Assembly: GCF_004345025.1 (NCBI RefSeq)
Contig: NZ_CP037745.1
Location: 930,001 to 994,000 of the forward strand
Source of the DNA: Rheinheimera sp. D18
GTDB lineage: Bacteria > Pseudomonadota > Gammaproteobacteria > Enterobacterales > Alteromonadaceae
Direction: 5' to 3'
Length of the DNA stretch: 64,000 bases
The translations under genes were made by a program, and so were the position numbers. Position 1 is the first letter of the stretch. Each line of letters starts with the position of its first letter. This document shows positions 53,795 through 62,166 of the stretch, piece after piece. The notes beneath the pieces are model-generated. The model had not been told where the DNA came from and did no database searches. It saw only the letters and a list, made by a program, of their open reading frames with translations.

Positions 53795-54979
53795 TTAGCC
53801 TTTTTGTTTAGCTGCATAAGCTTCAACTTCTTGCCAAACTCTTAGTAAGTTACCAGAAAGAATTTTTTCAATATCAGCTTCGCTATAACCGCGCTTAAGT
53901 AAACCAGCAATCAGGTTAGGGTAACTAGCAACGTCTTTTAAATCGGTAGGTAAAGAGTCGCCCACACCGTCGTAATCAGAACCAATGCCAACGTGATTAA
54001 TTCCCACTAGTTTTACCACCCGATCAATGTGATCTAATACGTTATCTAAGCTAGCAAACGGATATGGGTTGGTTTTACGAAACTCTAGCTCAAAGTTATC
54101 ATCATCAGTTACGCCAGCCTTTTTAGCCGCTGCGCTTTGCAATGAGCCGTACTTATTTGCGTGTTCGGTAACAAAAGATGAACCAAAGTTTATTTGAATT
54201 ACGCCGCCATTTTTTGCTAAGGCTTCTACCATCTTATCGTCCATATTACGCTCAAAACCTGGCGTATAATGACGCATTGACGAATGTGAAGCGATAACCG
54301 GCACTTTGCTAATTGCCACTGCTTGATAAAATGCCTCGTCAGACACGTGCGAGATATCAACCATCATGCCGATGTTGTTCATGGCGACTACTAGCTCTTT
54401 ACCAAACGGGCTTAAGCCATTCCACTGATGGTTTGAGTCGTAGCTTGAGTCGGCAATGTGGTTGCTTTTAGAGTGAGCTAAGGTGATGTAGCGTATGCCG
54501 CGCTGGTAGAAATGCGTTAGGTTTTCCAGCTTCCCTTCAATCGGTGTGCCGTTTTCCATGCCCAGTGCTAGCGATATTTTACCGCTACCAAATTGTGCCC
54601 TTACATCTTTCGTATTGGGTGCCATAGCAAATTTGTCTGGTGCACGACCAACTAGGGCTTCCATGCTATCAATTAGTTGGTTTGCTAGCTCGAAGCTACC
54701 GCCGCTTTGCTCATAAGATGCCGGAATGTAAATCGACATAAAGGGTACGTTTAGGCCACCTTGTTTAGCGCGGGGAAAGTCAAATTCACCAAGCTCGGTT
54801 GCTTCGGTTATATCTTCCCATTTGTCACGTAAGCGGTAAGGTACGTCGATATGGGTATCAATAATAATGTACTTTTGCGCAAGTTGCTGCGCCTTGGCAC
54901 TAAAGTCAGTATTAGCAGCGCTAGCGCCAAAGCCGGTAGCACATAAGAGCGCAATTGCGAGGGGTGTTAGTTTTTTCAT
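53795..54979 (-). CDS. Membrane dipeptidase, peptidase family M19
   Basis: 394 residues with a signal peptide (cleavage after GASAA, about 22). Renal-dipeptidase-type zinc residues are visible: H-x-D in IIDTHIDVPYR, the bridging Glu in LALGMENGTPI, HSKSNHIADSSYD, His in IASHSSMRHY, and GIGSDYDGVGD. The enzyme hydrolyses dipeptides in the periplasm. The ATG is preceded by an appropriate leader. Confidence 0.93.
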   Translation of the reverse strand: MKKLTPLAIALLCATGFGASAANTDFSAKAQQLAQKYIIIDTHIDVPYRLRDKWEDITEATELGEFDFPRAKQGGLNVPFMSIYIPASYEQSGGSFELANQLIDSMEALVGRAPDKFAMAPNTKDVRAQFGSGKISLALGMENGTPIEGKLENLTHFYQRGIRYITLAHSKSNHIADSSYDSNHQWNGLSPFGKELVVAMNNIGMMVDISHVSDEAFYQAVAISKVPVIASHSSMRHYTPGFERNMDDKMVEALAKNGGVIQINFGSSFVTEHANKYGSLQSAAAKKAGVTDDDNFELEFRKTNPYPFASLDNVLDHIDRVVKLVGINHVGIGSDYDGVGDSLPTDLKDVASYPNLIAGLLKRGYSEADIEKILSGNLLRVWQEVEAYAAKQKG

Positions 54980-55209
54980 GTAGTTTGTCCCTAGTCGATT
55001 TAGGCGCTTATCAAAACAGCTTTAGGGTAAAACGGCAAGAACTGTAAGGCTAGTTGGCTAATTTTAGCGTTGAGGTTAATTGCACTGCATTATTTACACA
55101 TTTAAGTTTAATGCCTAATTTTTATAGTTAAGTGTGCTTACAACCGTAAACTGAGGTTAGTACAATGGAGAAATGTTAAGGCAGCTGTTTTAATCTTGAG
55201 TTGGTAAAT

Positions 55210-55593
55210 ATGCGAGCTTTTTGCTTATGTTTGTTTTTTTTCAGTGCGTCAGTATTTGCTGACACTAAGATAGATTTAGAAAAAACCATGAAAAACATGG
55301 CGTTTCACTATAAACAGGCTTACGACACACAGCAAACTGCTGACTTAGTACCTATATTAACTGAGCTTATTACGTTAACACAGCAAGCATTAATCGCGGA
55401 ATTTGCGCCAGATAAAGCGGAGCAGTTTAAGCAAGGGCTTGATAAAGTGTTAGCTGAATTACAGTTGGCTAAACTGGCCGCCGAGCAAGACGACCTTGCT
55501 GAGACAAAAAGCCATTTGCGTAAAGTTGATGCGCTGCGCAAAGACTATCATAAGCTGCGTAAAGTCAGCATTTGGGATTTACTATTTGGTTAG
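55210..55593 (+). CDS. Cytochrome b562 family protein
   Basis: 127 residues from ATG 55210, signal peptide cleaved after VFA. The mature four-helix protein begins DTKIDLEKTMKNM and ends near RKDYHKLRKV. Cytochrome b562 uses an N-terminal Met and a C-terminal His as heme ligands; the Met in LEKTM and the His in DYHK align with them. The protein probably binds heme b non-covalently. A TTG 9 nt upstream is a less likely start. Confidence 0.75.
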   Translation: MRAFCLCLFFFSASVFADTKIDLEKTMKNMAFHYKQAYDTQQTADLVPILTELITLTQQALIAEFAPDKAEQFKQGLDKVLAELQLAKLAAEQDDLAETKSHLRKVDALRKDYHKLRKVSIWDLLFG

Positions 55594-55656
55594 GGTTTTA
55601 TGCCATGATAAGTTGCAGCCCTAGGCTGCTAATAATTTAATGCTTCGGAGACATGC

Positions 55657-57849
55657 ATGAAATCACTACCTCTTTGGGTTGGCACCGCGTTGGTGTCGGT
55701 AAGTTTGTTGGGTTGTAACGATACTTCTACCCCAACAACGCAAGGTAATACAAATACAGCAGAGCAAGCGGCAGTAACTGCTGCGGTAACGCAAACTAAC
55801 CCATTATTAAAACCTTGGGCGGGGCCTTATCAAGGCGTTCCTGCATTTGATCAGATGCATCTAGCTGATTTAAAAGCGGCGTTAGAGCAAGGTATGGCTG
55901 AGCACTTAGCTGATATAGATAAAATAACCAGTAACCCAGAACCTGCAACCTTTGGCAATACCATTGTGGCATTAGAAAAAGTGGGCCCAGCATTAGATCG
56001 CGTATTTACTTATTACGGTATTTGGAGTGGCAATAAATCATCTGAAGAGTTTCGTGCTATTCAACGTGAAATGGCACCTAAATTGTCTGATTTTTCGTCA
56101 AAGGTGACACAAAACGAAGCTTTATTTAAGCGAGTTGCTGCCGTGCACCAGCCGGAGCAGATGAGTAAATTAACACCAGAGCAGCAGCGCTTAACGCATT
56201 TAGTGTATTTGGGCTTTGCTAATAACGGTGCAACGCTAAATGCCGAGCAGAAAAAGCGTTATGCCGATATTAATCAGCGTTTAGCTCAGTTATACACGCA
56301 GTTTTCTAATAACGTGCTGGCAGATGAAGAAAACCATGTCCTGTATTTAACTAAAGATCAGTTGGGTGGTTTATCTGACTCATTCATAAAGGCGTCTGCC
56401 GCTGCGGCACAAAGCCGTGGCAAAGAGGGTATGTACGCTATTACCAATACCCGCTCGTCAATGGACCCATTTTTAACTTATTCAACAGAACGTGAGTTGC
56501 GAGAAAAAGTATGGACTACCTACTATAGTCGTGGCGATAATGCTGATCAGTATGATAATAACGCGTTAATCACGGAAATTTTACAGCTTAGGGATGAACG
56601 TGTTGGCTTATTAGGCTTTGATAATTATGCGACCTGGCGCTTACAAGACCGCATGGCGCAAACCCCTCAGCGCGCGATGGATTTAATGATGTCAGTATGG
56701 CCAGCAGCGCTTGCCCGGGTTGCTGAGGAAGTAGCCGATATGCAAGCCTTAGCCACTAAGCTGGGCGATAATATAAAAATTGCCGCGTGGGATTATCGCT
56801 ACTACTCCGAAAAAGTACGTAAAGAAAAGTACGATTTAGATTCAAACGAAGTAAAACAATATCTGCAACTAGATAAGCTACGTGAAGCGATGTTTTATGT
56901 GGCTGGTCGCTTATTTAACTTTAATTTTGCGCCCGTTCCAGAGGGTTCAGTGCCGGTATTTGACGCTGACGTTAAGGTGTGGGAAGTAACGGACAAAACC
57001 ACGGGTCAACATATTGGCCTGTGGTATTTAGACCCATTCGCACGTCAGGGTAAGCGTTCAGGCGCCTGGGCAACGAGTTACCGTGGTTACAGTACCTTCG
57101 ATGGTACTAAAAATGTACTGTCGTCTAATAATTCTAACTTTATTAAAGGTGCACCGGGCGAACCGGTATTAATTTCATGGGACGATGCAGTTACTTATTT
57201 CCATGAGTTTGGCCATGCATTGCACTCATTGTCGTCTAAGGTTACTTACCCAACGCTTAATGGCGGCGTGCGTGATTACACTGAGTTTCAATCACAGCTG
57301 TTAGAGCGTTGGTTATTAACGGATGAGGTCATTAACCAGTTTTTAGTCCACAGTGAAACTGGTAAGCCAATGCCAAAAGAACTGGTAGATAAAATTAAAA
57401 CAGCATCTACTTTTAACTCGGGCTTTAAAACTACCGAATATTTAGCTTCAGCTATTATCGATTTAAAGCTGCATATGTTGGATGACCCTAAAGGTATAGA
57501 TCCAGATGCATTTGAGCGTGATACGTTAACGGGTATGGGCATGCCAACTGAGCTTGTAATGCGCCACCGCACACCGCAATTTGGCCATGTGTTTTCTGGT
57601 GAAGGTTATGCTGCAGCTTATTACGGTTATATGTGGGCTGAAGTATTAACTTCTGATGCAGCGGAAGCCTTTGCTGAAGCACCTGGTGGTTTTTACGATA
57701 AAGCGGTTGCTGATAAATTAGTGGAACATTTATTTAGCGTGCGTAACGCGGTAGACCCAGCTGAAGCGTACCGTGCGTTTCGTGGCCGTGATGCGAAAAT
57801 TGATGCGTTAATGCGTGATCGTGGTTTTCCTTTACCGCCGGCAAAATAA
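55657..57849 (+). CDS. M3 family metallopeptidase (Dcp-like), lipoprotein
   Basis: 730 residues. The lipobox SLLGCN at about residue 20 marks a lipoprotein, so it is held at the membrane facing the periplasm. The HExxH zinc motif is in YFHEFGHALHSL (about residue 515), with the third ligand Glu in DYTEFQSQLLERW. The C-terminal MRHRTPQFGHVFSGEGYAA region is typical of peptidyl-dipeptidase Dcp. It trims peptides by removing C-terminal dipeptides. ATG follows CGGAG. Confidence 0.92.
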   Translation: MKSLPLWVGTALVSVSLLGCNDTSTPTTQGNTNTAEQAAVTAAVTQTNPLLKPWAGPYQGVPAFDQMHLADLKAALEQGMAEHLADIDKITSNPEPATFGNTIVALEKVGPALDRVFTYYGIWSGNKSSEEFRAIQREMAPKLSDFSSKVTQNEALFKRVAAVHQPEQMSKLTPEQQRLTHLVYLGFANNGATLNAEQKKRYADINQRLAQLYTQFSNNVLADEENHVLYLTKDQLGGLSDSFIKASAAAAQSRGKEGMYAITNTRSSMDPFLTYSTERELREKVWTTYYSRGDNADQYDNNALITEILQLRDERVGLLGFDNYATWRLQDRMAQTPQRAMDLMMSVWPAALARVAEEVADMQALATKLGDNIKIAAWDYRYYSEKVRKEKYDLDSNEVKQYLQLDKLREAMFYVAGRLFNFNFAPVPEGSVPVFDADVKVWEVTDKTTGQHIGLWYLDPFARQGKRSGAWATSYRGYSTFDGTKNVLSSNNSNFIKGAPGEPVLISWDDAVTYFHEFGHALHSLSSKVTYPTLNGGVRDYTEFQSQLLERWLLTDEVINQFLVHSETGKPMPKELVDKIKTASTFNSGFKTTEYLASAIIDLKLHMLDDPKGIDPDAFERDTLTGMGMPTELVMRHRTPQFGHVFSGEGYAAAYYGYMWAEVLTSDAAEAFAEAPGGFYDKAVADKLVEHLFSVRNAVDPAEAYRAFRGRDAKIDALMRDRGFPLPPAK

Positions 57850-57879
57850 TATTGCTAATAAATAACATCTGCTGAAAAC

Positions 57880-57910
57880 AAAAAGGGAGCTAACAACTAG
57901 CTCCCTTTTT
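57880..57910. terminator. Bidirectional terminator between dcp-like gene and yebC paralogue
   Basis: AAAAAGGGAGCTA / TAGCTCCCTTTTT, a perfect 13-bp stem with an ACAAC loop, between two convergent genes. The A/T ends provide a U-tract in either direction. Confidence 0.9.
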
Positions 57911-57932
57911 AAGGCGAGATAATTAGATTTAA

Positions 57933-58637
57933 TTAACCAGCGATACCGGCATACACGTGTTGTACGTCATCATCGGCATCAATAGCATCCAAAAAGGCTT
58001 CTACTTCGGCTAATGCGGTTTCATCGGCTAAGGTTACTGGATTATTAGCGCGATATACTAAACGCGCGGTGTTTACGCTAAAACCGAACTCAGGTAGTGC
58101 TTTGGCGACTAAATCAAGATCGGTAGCCTCAGTTAAAAACACCACTTCGTTATCTTCGCCTAGTTCAAAATCTTGCGCTCCAGCTTCAATGGCTGCGAGC
58201 TCTGCATCAGAGTCGGCGGTAATGGCTTCGGCCTCAATTTGGCCAAGGTGTTTAAAATCCCATGATACAGCACCTGAAGTTGCCAACTGACCTTTACGAA
58301 ACAGCATACGAATACTCATCGCGCTGCGGTTTTTATTGTCGGTTAAACACTCAACAATTATAGGTACTTGGTGTGGTGCAAAGCCTTCGTAAACTACTGT
58401 TTCATAGTTTGCCGGGCCATCAAGTAAGCCAGCACCTTTTTTAATGGCGCGCTCTAAGGTGTCTTTTGGCATTGAGGCTTTTTTTGCTAGCTCAATAACA
58501 GAACGCAGCTTGGCATTCATGTCAGGGTCGGCACCATTACGTGCGGCTACCGCTATTTCTTTGGCTAGTTTAGTAAAAATGCGACCCTTGGCATTAGCTG
58601 CATCGGTTTTGTGTTTGGCTTTCCACTGTGCGCCCAT
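57933..58637 (-). CDS. YebC/TACO1 family protein, second paralogue (YeeN-like)
   Basis: 234 residues beginning [19 protein letters not shown], the start pattern of the YeeN branch instead of [12 protein letters not shown] of YebC proper. The [15 protein letters not shown] helix and [16 protein letters not shown] core ([19 protein letters not shown]) are conserved. The family acts as DNA-binding regulators or ribosome-associated factors; the specific role of this branch is not known. It lies apart from ruvC. Confidence 0.88.
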   Translation of the reverse strand: MGAQWKAKHKTDAANAKGRIFTKLAKEIAVAARNGADPDMNAKLRSVIELAKKASMPKDTLERAIKKGAGLLDGPANYETVVYEGFAPHQVPIIVECLTDNKNRSAMSIRMLFRKGQLATSGAVSWDFKHLGQIEAEAITADSDAELAAIEAGAQDFELGEDNEVVFLTEATDLDLVAKALPEFGFSVNTARLVYRANNPVTLADETALAEVEAFLDAIDADDDVQHVYAGIAG

Positions 58638-58865
58638 TATCGCTTTCCTGTATGTTTAACGAATAAATCGAATAGGCTGCTAGTCTAGCGAATAGCAGGC
58701 TTTTAACGCAACAAAAGCTAATATATTTCCTGCATGTTTTGCGGTAGTTGGTTAAAAAATGCAAATATCAGATCTTTGTCAGATTATTAAGAGTATTTTC
58801 ACTAGAAAAACACAGTGTTTAAATTTAGTATCAGCTATTCAGTTATCGTTAATAAAAGGTGATTT

Positions 58866-59117
58866 ATGTCAGTAAATAATATTAATAATAGCGCTGCTCA
58901 ACTTCAGCTTTATGCGCAAAATAAAACTACAGCTGTGGCGCCTAAGCAGCAAGACTTAACAGCAGAAGCCAAGCCGATTACAAGTACTGCTGATACAGTG
59001 CAAATTAGTACGCAGGCTCGAATGCTTTACTCTGATGATAGAGCTGTCAATCTTTTGGGTAACGGTGCGGGCATAGAGCCACCAAAAGATCCTCCGGTTA
59101 AAAAAGATATTATTTAA
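58866..59117 (+). CDS. Small Ser/Thr-rich protein of unknown function
   Basis: 83 residues. N-terminus is Asn-rich (SVNNINNSAAQLQLY); the middle TADTVQISTQARMLY resembles a short motif seen in small flagellar or surface-associated proteins of this group. Pro/Lys-rich tail. It has a weak AAAAGGTG site upstream. No family assigned. Confidence 0.55.
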   Translation: MSVNNINNSAAQLQLYAQNKTTAVAPKQQDLTAEAKPITSTADTVQISTQARMLYSDDRAVNLLGNGAGIEPPKDPPVKKDII

Positions 59118-59169
59118 TAGCTAATCTACATCAAACTGTTGGCTAATTTCGAATTGTAGCGAGGGACGC

Positions 59170-59691
59170 ATGGACTGGGAAACAATGGAAAGTATATTGT
59201 TTTCATTAGATAAAATAATTTTTATTATTTATTTTCTAATCTTGAGCATGGTAATGTTAGTTGAGGGGAAGGTGACGTCCTTTGTGATTACGTTAGTTGT
59301 ATTAACATTAGCTAATGGAGCGATGACGTCAATTGTCCCATCGTTATATCAATACGCTGTTAAACCTGGTTTGTGGACAAAGTTTGCTTGGTACGCAAGT
59401 TTTGCAGTAATAGATACGCTAGCGGTATTCTTATTATTCAAATTTCATAAATTATTAAAACAATCAGTTGGCTTTATTGCGAATATAGTTGGTGCTTTAT
59501 TTGTTTTATTTGCAACATTACAAACAGTAAGATTTATAGATCGATTTGTATTTGAAGCAGAAGCCTTTCAATTAATTTATCAGTATGCGATTCCATTTAT
59601 TAATATGGCGATTGTGCCTGTGCTTATACTAGTTTGGTTATTTGATTATGGCTCACGGCAAAAGAAAATCAGGCAGGCGGTTATAATATGA
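59170..59691 (+). CDS. Predicted inner-membrane protein
   Basis: 173 residues with five likely membrane helices (about 12-32, 38-62, 70-95, 103-125 and 140-162) and a short basic cytoplasmic tail (SRQKKIRQAV). Behind GCGAGGG. Unknown family. It overlaps the next gene by 4 nt (ATGA), so the pair is probably a two-gene unit. Confidence 0.65.
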   Translation: MDWETMESILFSLDKIIFIIYFLILSMVMLVEGKVTSFVITLVVLTLANGAMTSIVPSLYQYAVKPGLWTKFAWYASFAVIDTLAVFLLFKFHKLLKQSVGFIANIVGALFVLFATLQTVRFIDRFVFEAEAFQLIYQYAIPFINMAIVPVLILVWLFDYGSRQKKIRQAVII

Positions 59692-59978
59692 ATATTGTGT
59701 ATGCTTGTCTCATTATTATTGTAAATATTTTAGCTTTAATAGCATTAAAAAAGTTACGTTGTTTACGTTCTATAAGCCAAATCCAAGCCGAAGTTGAGCT
59801 GGAAATGCATAGTCGGGCACATCAGTTATTAGTGCAGCGCGACCGACTTGAAGTGGGTATGTTAAAAGAACAGACAGATGCCGCTGATGAACAATGGAAA
59901 TGCGATCTAGCTGAATATATGGAAGAGTTTGAACAAGAAGCCATATACCGTGCTAAAAGTCGCTTAAATCGAGTCTAA
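59688..59978 (+). CDS. Membrane-anchored coiled-coil protein
   Basis: 96 residues: one N-terminal membrane helix (VYACLIIIVNILALIAL) then a charged helical segment (AEVELEMHSRAHQLLVQRDR) likely to form a coiled coil. Translationally coupled to the gene before it. Function unknown. Its stop overlaps by 4 nt the stop of the convergent alkyltransferase-like gene. Confidence 0.6.
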   Translation: MNIVYACLIIIVNILALIALKKLRCLRSISQIQAEVELEMHSRAHQLLVQRDRLEVGMLKEQTDAADEQWKCDLAEYMEEFEQEAIYRAKSRLNRV

Positions 59979-60313
59979 TAGTGCAGCTTAAATAGTAATT
60001 CGGCTAAATCGGGTTGCCAGATATCTTGTGGCAAAGCTCGATAATTTTTTAGTATTACACCTTCATTTAACAAGCATAAGCGCTGCTCTTCTGCCGTGAT
60101 AGAACCGGCAGCAAAGGCAAGGCGACGGTCACTGCGTAATACCCTAAACCAAGGCACGGCTAATTCTTTTGGTGCATAACCTAATGCTTTACCAACTAGC
60201 CTTGCTCGGCCGGGTAAGCCGGCAAGATCGGCAACTTGGCCATAGCTGGCTACTTTACCTATTGGAATTTGTAACACGGTGTGCCAAATGCGCTGATACT
60301 TAGTGTCATTCAT
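59975..60313 (-). CDS. Alkyltransferase-like protein (ATL, MGMT family)
   Basis: 112 residues, one domain. MGMT-type fold with GKVASYGQVADLAGLPGRAR helix-turn-helix. The active-site box reads PWFRV where MGMT has PCHRV, so the alkyl-accepting Cys is replaced by Trp. ATL proteins cannot transfer alkyl groups; they bind O6-alkylguanine and hand the lesion to nucleotide excision repair. Confidence 0.88.
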   Translation of the reverse strand: MNDTKYQRIWHTVLQIPIGKVASYGQVADLAGLPGRARLVGKALGYAPKELAVPWFRVLRSDRRLAFAAGSITAEEQRLCLLNEGVILKNYRALPQDIWQPDLAELLFKLHY

Positions 60314-60486
60314 GCGTTATTCTTACTGCGCTTTGCCAATACTTTGGACTATTTCGTTTTGACCGACGTATAACTTACACTATTTTTAATCGTAACCAAG
60401 GCAAATACGACTATTTTGTTGCAGTTTGCTTAGGCCTCTGTTCCACTATTCAGTAATAAAAGTTGCGATCCTTTAGGAGTGTCGGT

Positions 60487-61074
60487 GTGGTATTAAGCGC
60501 AGTAAAAGCTGTGGTGTTTGACCTAGATGGCACCTTAGTAGATTCAGCGTTAGATTTTGCCAGTATGTGTGACGACATTGGCTGGCCGCGAGGCAGTGCT
60601 TTACTAGAGCAGTTAGCCTTGGTTGAGGATGCAGCTGAACATCAGCGAATTACACAAATTATTTGTCATCATGAAATGCAAGGTGCGAAATACGCCAGCT
60701 GGATGCCAGGTGCGCGTGAGTGTTTACAGCGGTTAAATGAGCTTAAGATGCCGCTAGCAATATTAACGCGTAATATGCGCTCAGCCACACAGCTAACTAT
60801 CGAGCGTTTACAAATACCAGTACAGCGTGTTATTACTCGTGAAGACTGTGCGGCAAAGCCTGATCCTGAAGGTTTGTTGTTACTAGCAAACGAGCTAAAA
60901 TTGCCAGTGCAAAATATGCTGTATGTTGGCGACTATATTTATGATCTGCAAGCGGCGAGCAATGCGGGTATGCCGTCATGTTTGTATTTAAATGAATATA
61001 ATACCCATTTCTCTGCACACGCCAGTTGGACTTTTCACCATTTTGATGAGCTTACTGCTGCATTAATGTTGTAG
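60487..61074 (+). CDS. HAD-family hydrolase
   Basis: 195 residues from GTG 60487, 7 nt after AGGAG; this start is preferred to TTG 60463, which would lie upstream of that site. HAD motifs: I FDLDGTLVDSA, II ILTRN, III the Lys region in CAAKPDPEG, IV YVGDYIYDLQAA. Similar to phosphoglycolate phosphatase/beta-phosphoglucomutase-type enzymes; substrate undetermined. Confidence 0.85.
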   Translation: MVLSAVKAVVFDLDGTLVDSALDFASMCDDIGWPRGSALLEQLALVEDAAEHQRITQIICHHEMQGAKYASWMPGARECLQRLNELKMPLAILTRNMRSATQLTIERLQIPVQRVITREDCAAKPDPEGLLLLANELKLPVQNMLYVGDYIYDLQAASNAGMPSCLYLNEYNTHFSAHASWTFHHFDELTAALML

Positions 61075-61176
61075 TTGTTGTTTGTTAATATCTATTTTAG
61101 CGTTCTAATTAGGTTATACCTTAATTATGCTTCTATATTAAGTAGCATAATCGAACCTATCCTTAGGATATTATGA

Positions 61177-62166
61177 GTGTTAAAGCGTTTTAAAACAGAT
61201 TTTTATCTTGCCATGTTAACACTGGTAACAACCCTGATCGTGCTTTGTATTCTACCGTACGCTGTTTATCGATTGTATACGGGCAATTATCTTGTTGGTT
61301 TTGCTGATTTGGTTGTTGTGCTTTCTTCTCTTATCGCCACTACCGTGGCGTGGCGCAGCGGCGATACGGTTAAACCCGGTGTATTTATGGCGGCAGTGTT
61401 TTGTATCGGTGTGTTAGTGATCTGTTTTGCCTTGGGTATTGATGGGCTATTTTGGGTGTATCCTTTTATGGTGTTCATTTTCTTTTTGGTTTCGCCATTT
61501 CGCGCTTTTATATTGCTATTACTATTACTTATATCGTTATTTGTTATGGCTAACGTGTTTCCAAACCGAGTGTTTTCTAGCCAATTCCAGATGATGGCAT
61601 TTTTTGTTACCACCGGGGTAACCAGTATATTTGCTTTTATTTTTGCTTACAGAGCGCAAGTTCAACGCTTTGAACTACATCGGTTAGCCACTACTGATGG
61701 TTTAACCGGTGCGGCTAATCGGCGAACATTAAATGATAGGTTGGCAATAGCGGTGCTTGAAATGAGTAAACTAGAGCGTCCATACGGTTTGTTATTACTA
61801 GACTTAGATCATTTCAAACAGATAAATGACAATCATGGTCATAAACAGGGTGATGAAATACTCGTTAAATTAGTGCCAGTATTACAATCTTTGTTGCGCC
61901 AGAGCGATCAGGTATTTCGCTTTGGGGGTGAAGAGTTCGTCGTGCTGATTTCTGATGTTAAACCGGCGATGCTTCTTGTTTTGGCTGAGAAGTTACGAGC
62001 TGGAGTGCAGCAACAAATGGTGTTACCTAACGGCAGTTATATGACTACCTCTATAGGAGGTGCAATGTTAAAACCAGATGAAGAATGGGAATCATGGTTA
62101 CATCGGGCTGATATGGCCTTGTATCAAGCTAAGCATCAAGGCCGTAATCAGGTTGTTATTGTCTAG
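61177..62166 (+). CDS. Membrane diguanylate cyclase
   Basis: 329 residues. About five to six N-terminal membrane helices (residues 12-165) are followed by a GGDEF domain with TTDGLTGAANRRTL and the active-site signature in FRFGGEEFVVLI. An Arg-x-x-Asp-type inhibitory site is not clear. It makes c-di-GMP. It starts with GTG behind TTAGGA; an overlapping ATG in another frame gives only six codons. Confidence 0.88.
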   Translation: MLKRFKTDFYLAMLTLVTTLIVLCILPYAVYRLYTGNYLVGFADLVVVLSSLIATTVAWRSGDTVKPGVFMAAVFCIGVLVICFALGIDGLFWVYPFMVFIFFLVSPFRAFILLLLLLISLFVMANVFPNRVFSSQFQMMAFFVTTGVTSIFAFIFAYRAQVQRFELHRLATTDGLTGAANRRTLNDRLAIAVLEMSKLERPYGLLLLDLDHFKQINDNHGHKQGDEILVKLVPVLQSLLRQSDQVFRFGGEEFVVLISDVKPAMLLVLAEKLRAGVQQQMVLPNGSYMTTSIGGAMLKPDEEWESWLHRADMALYQAKHQGRNQVVIV

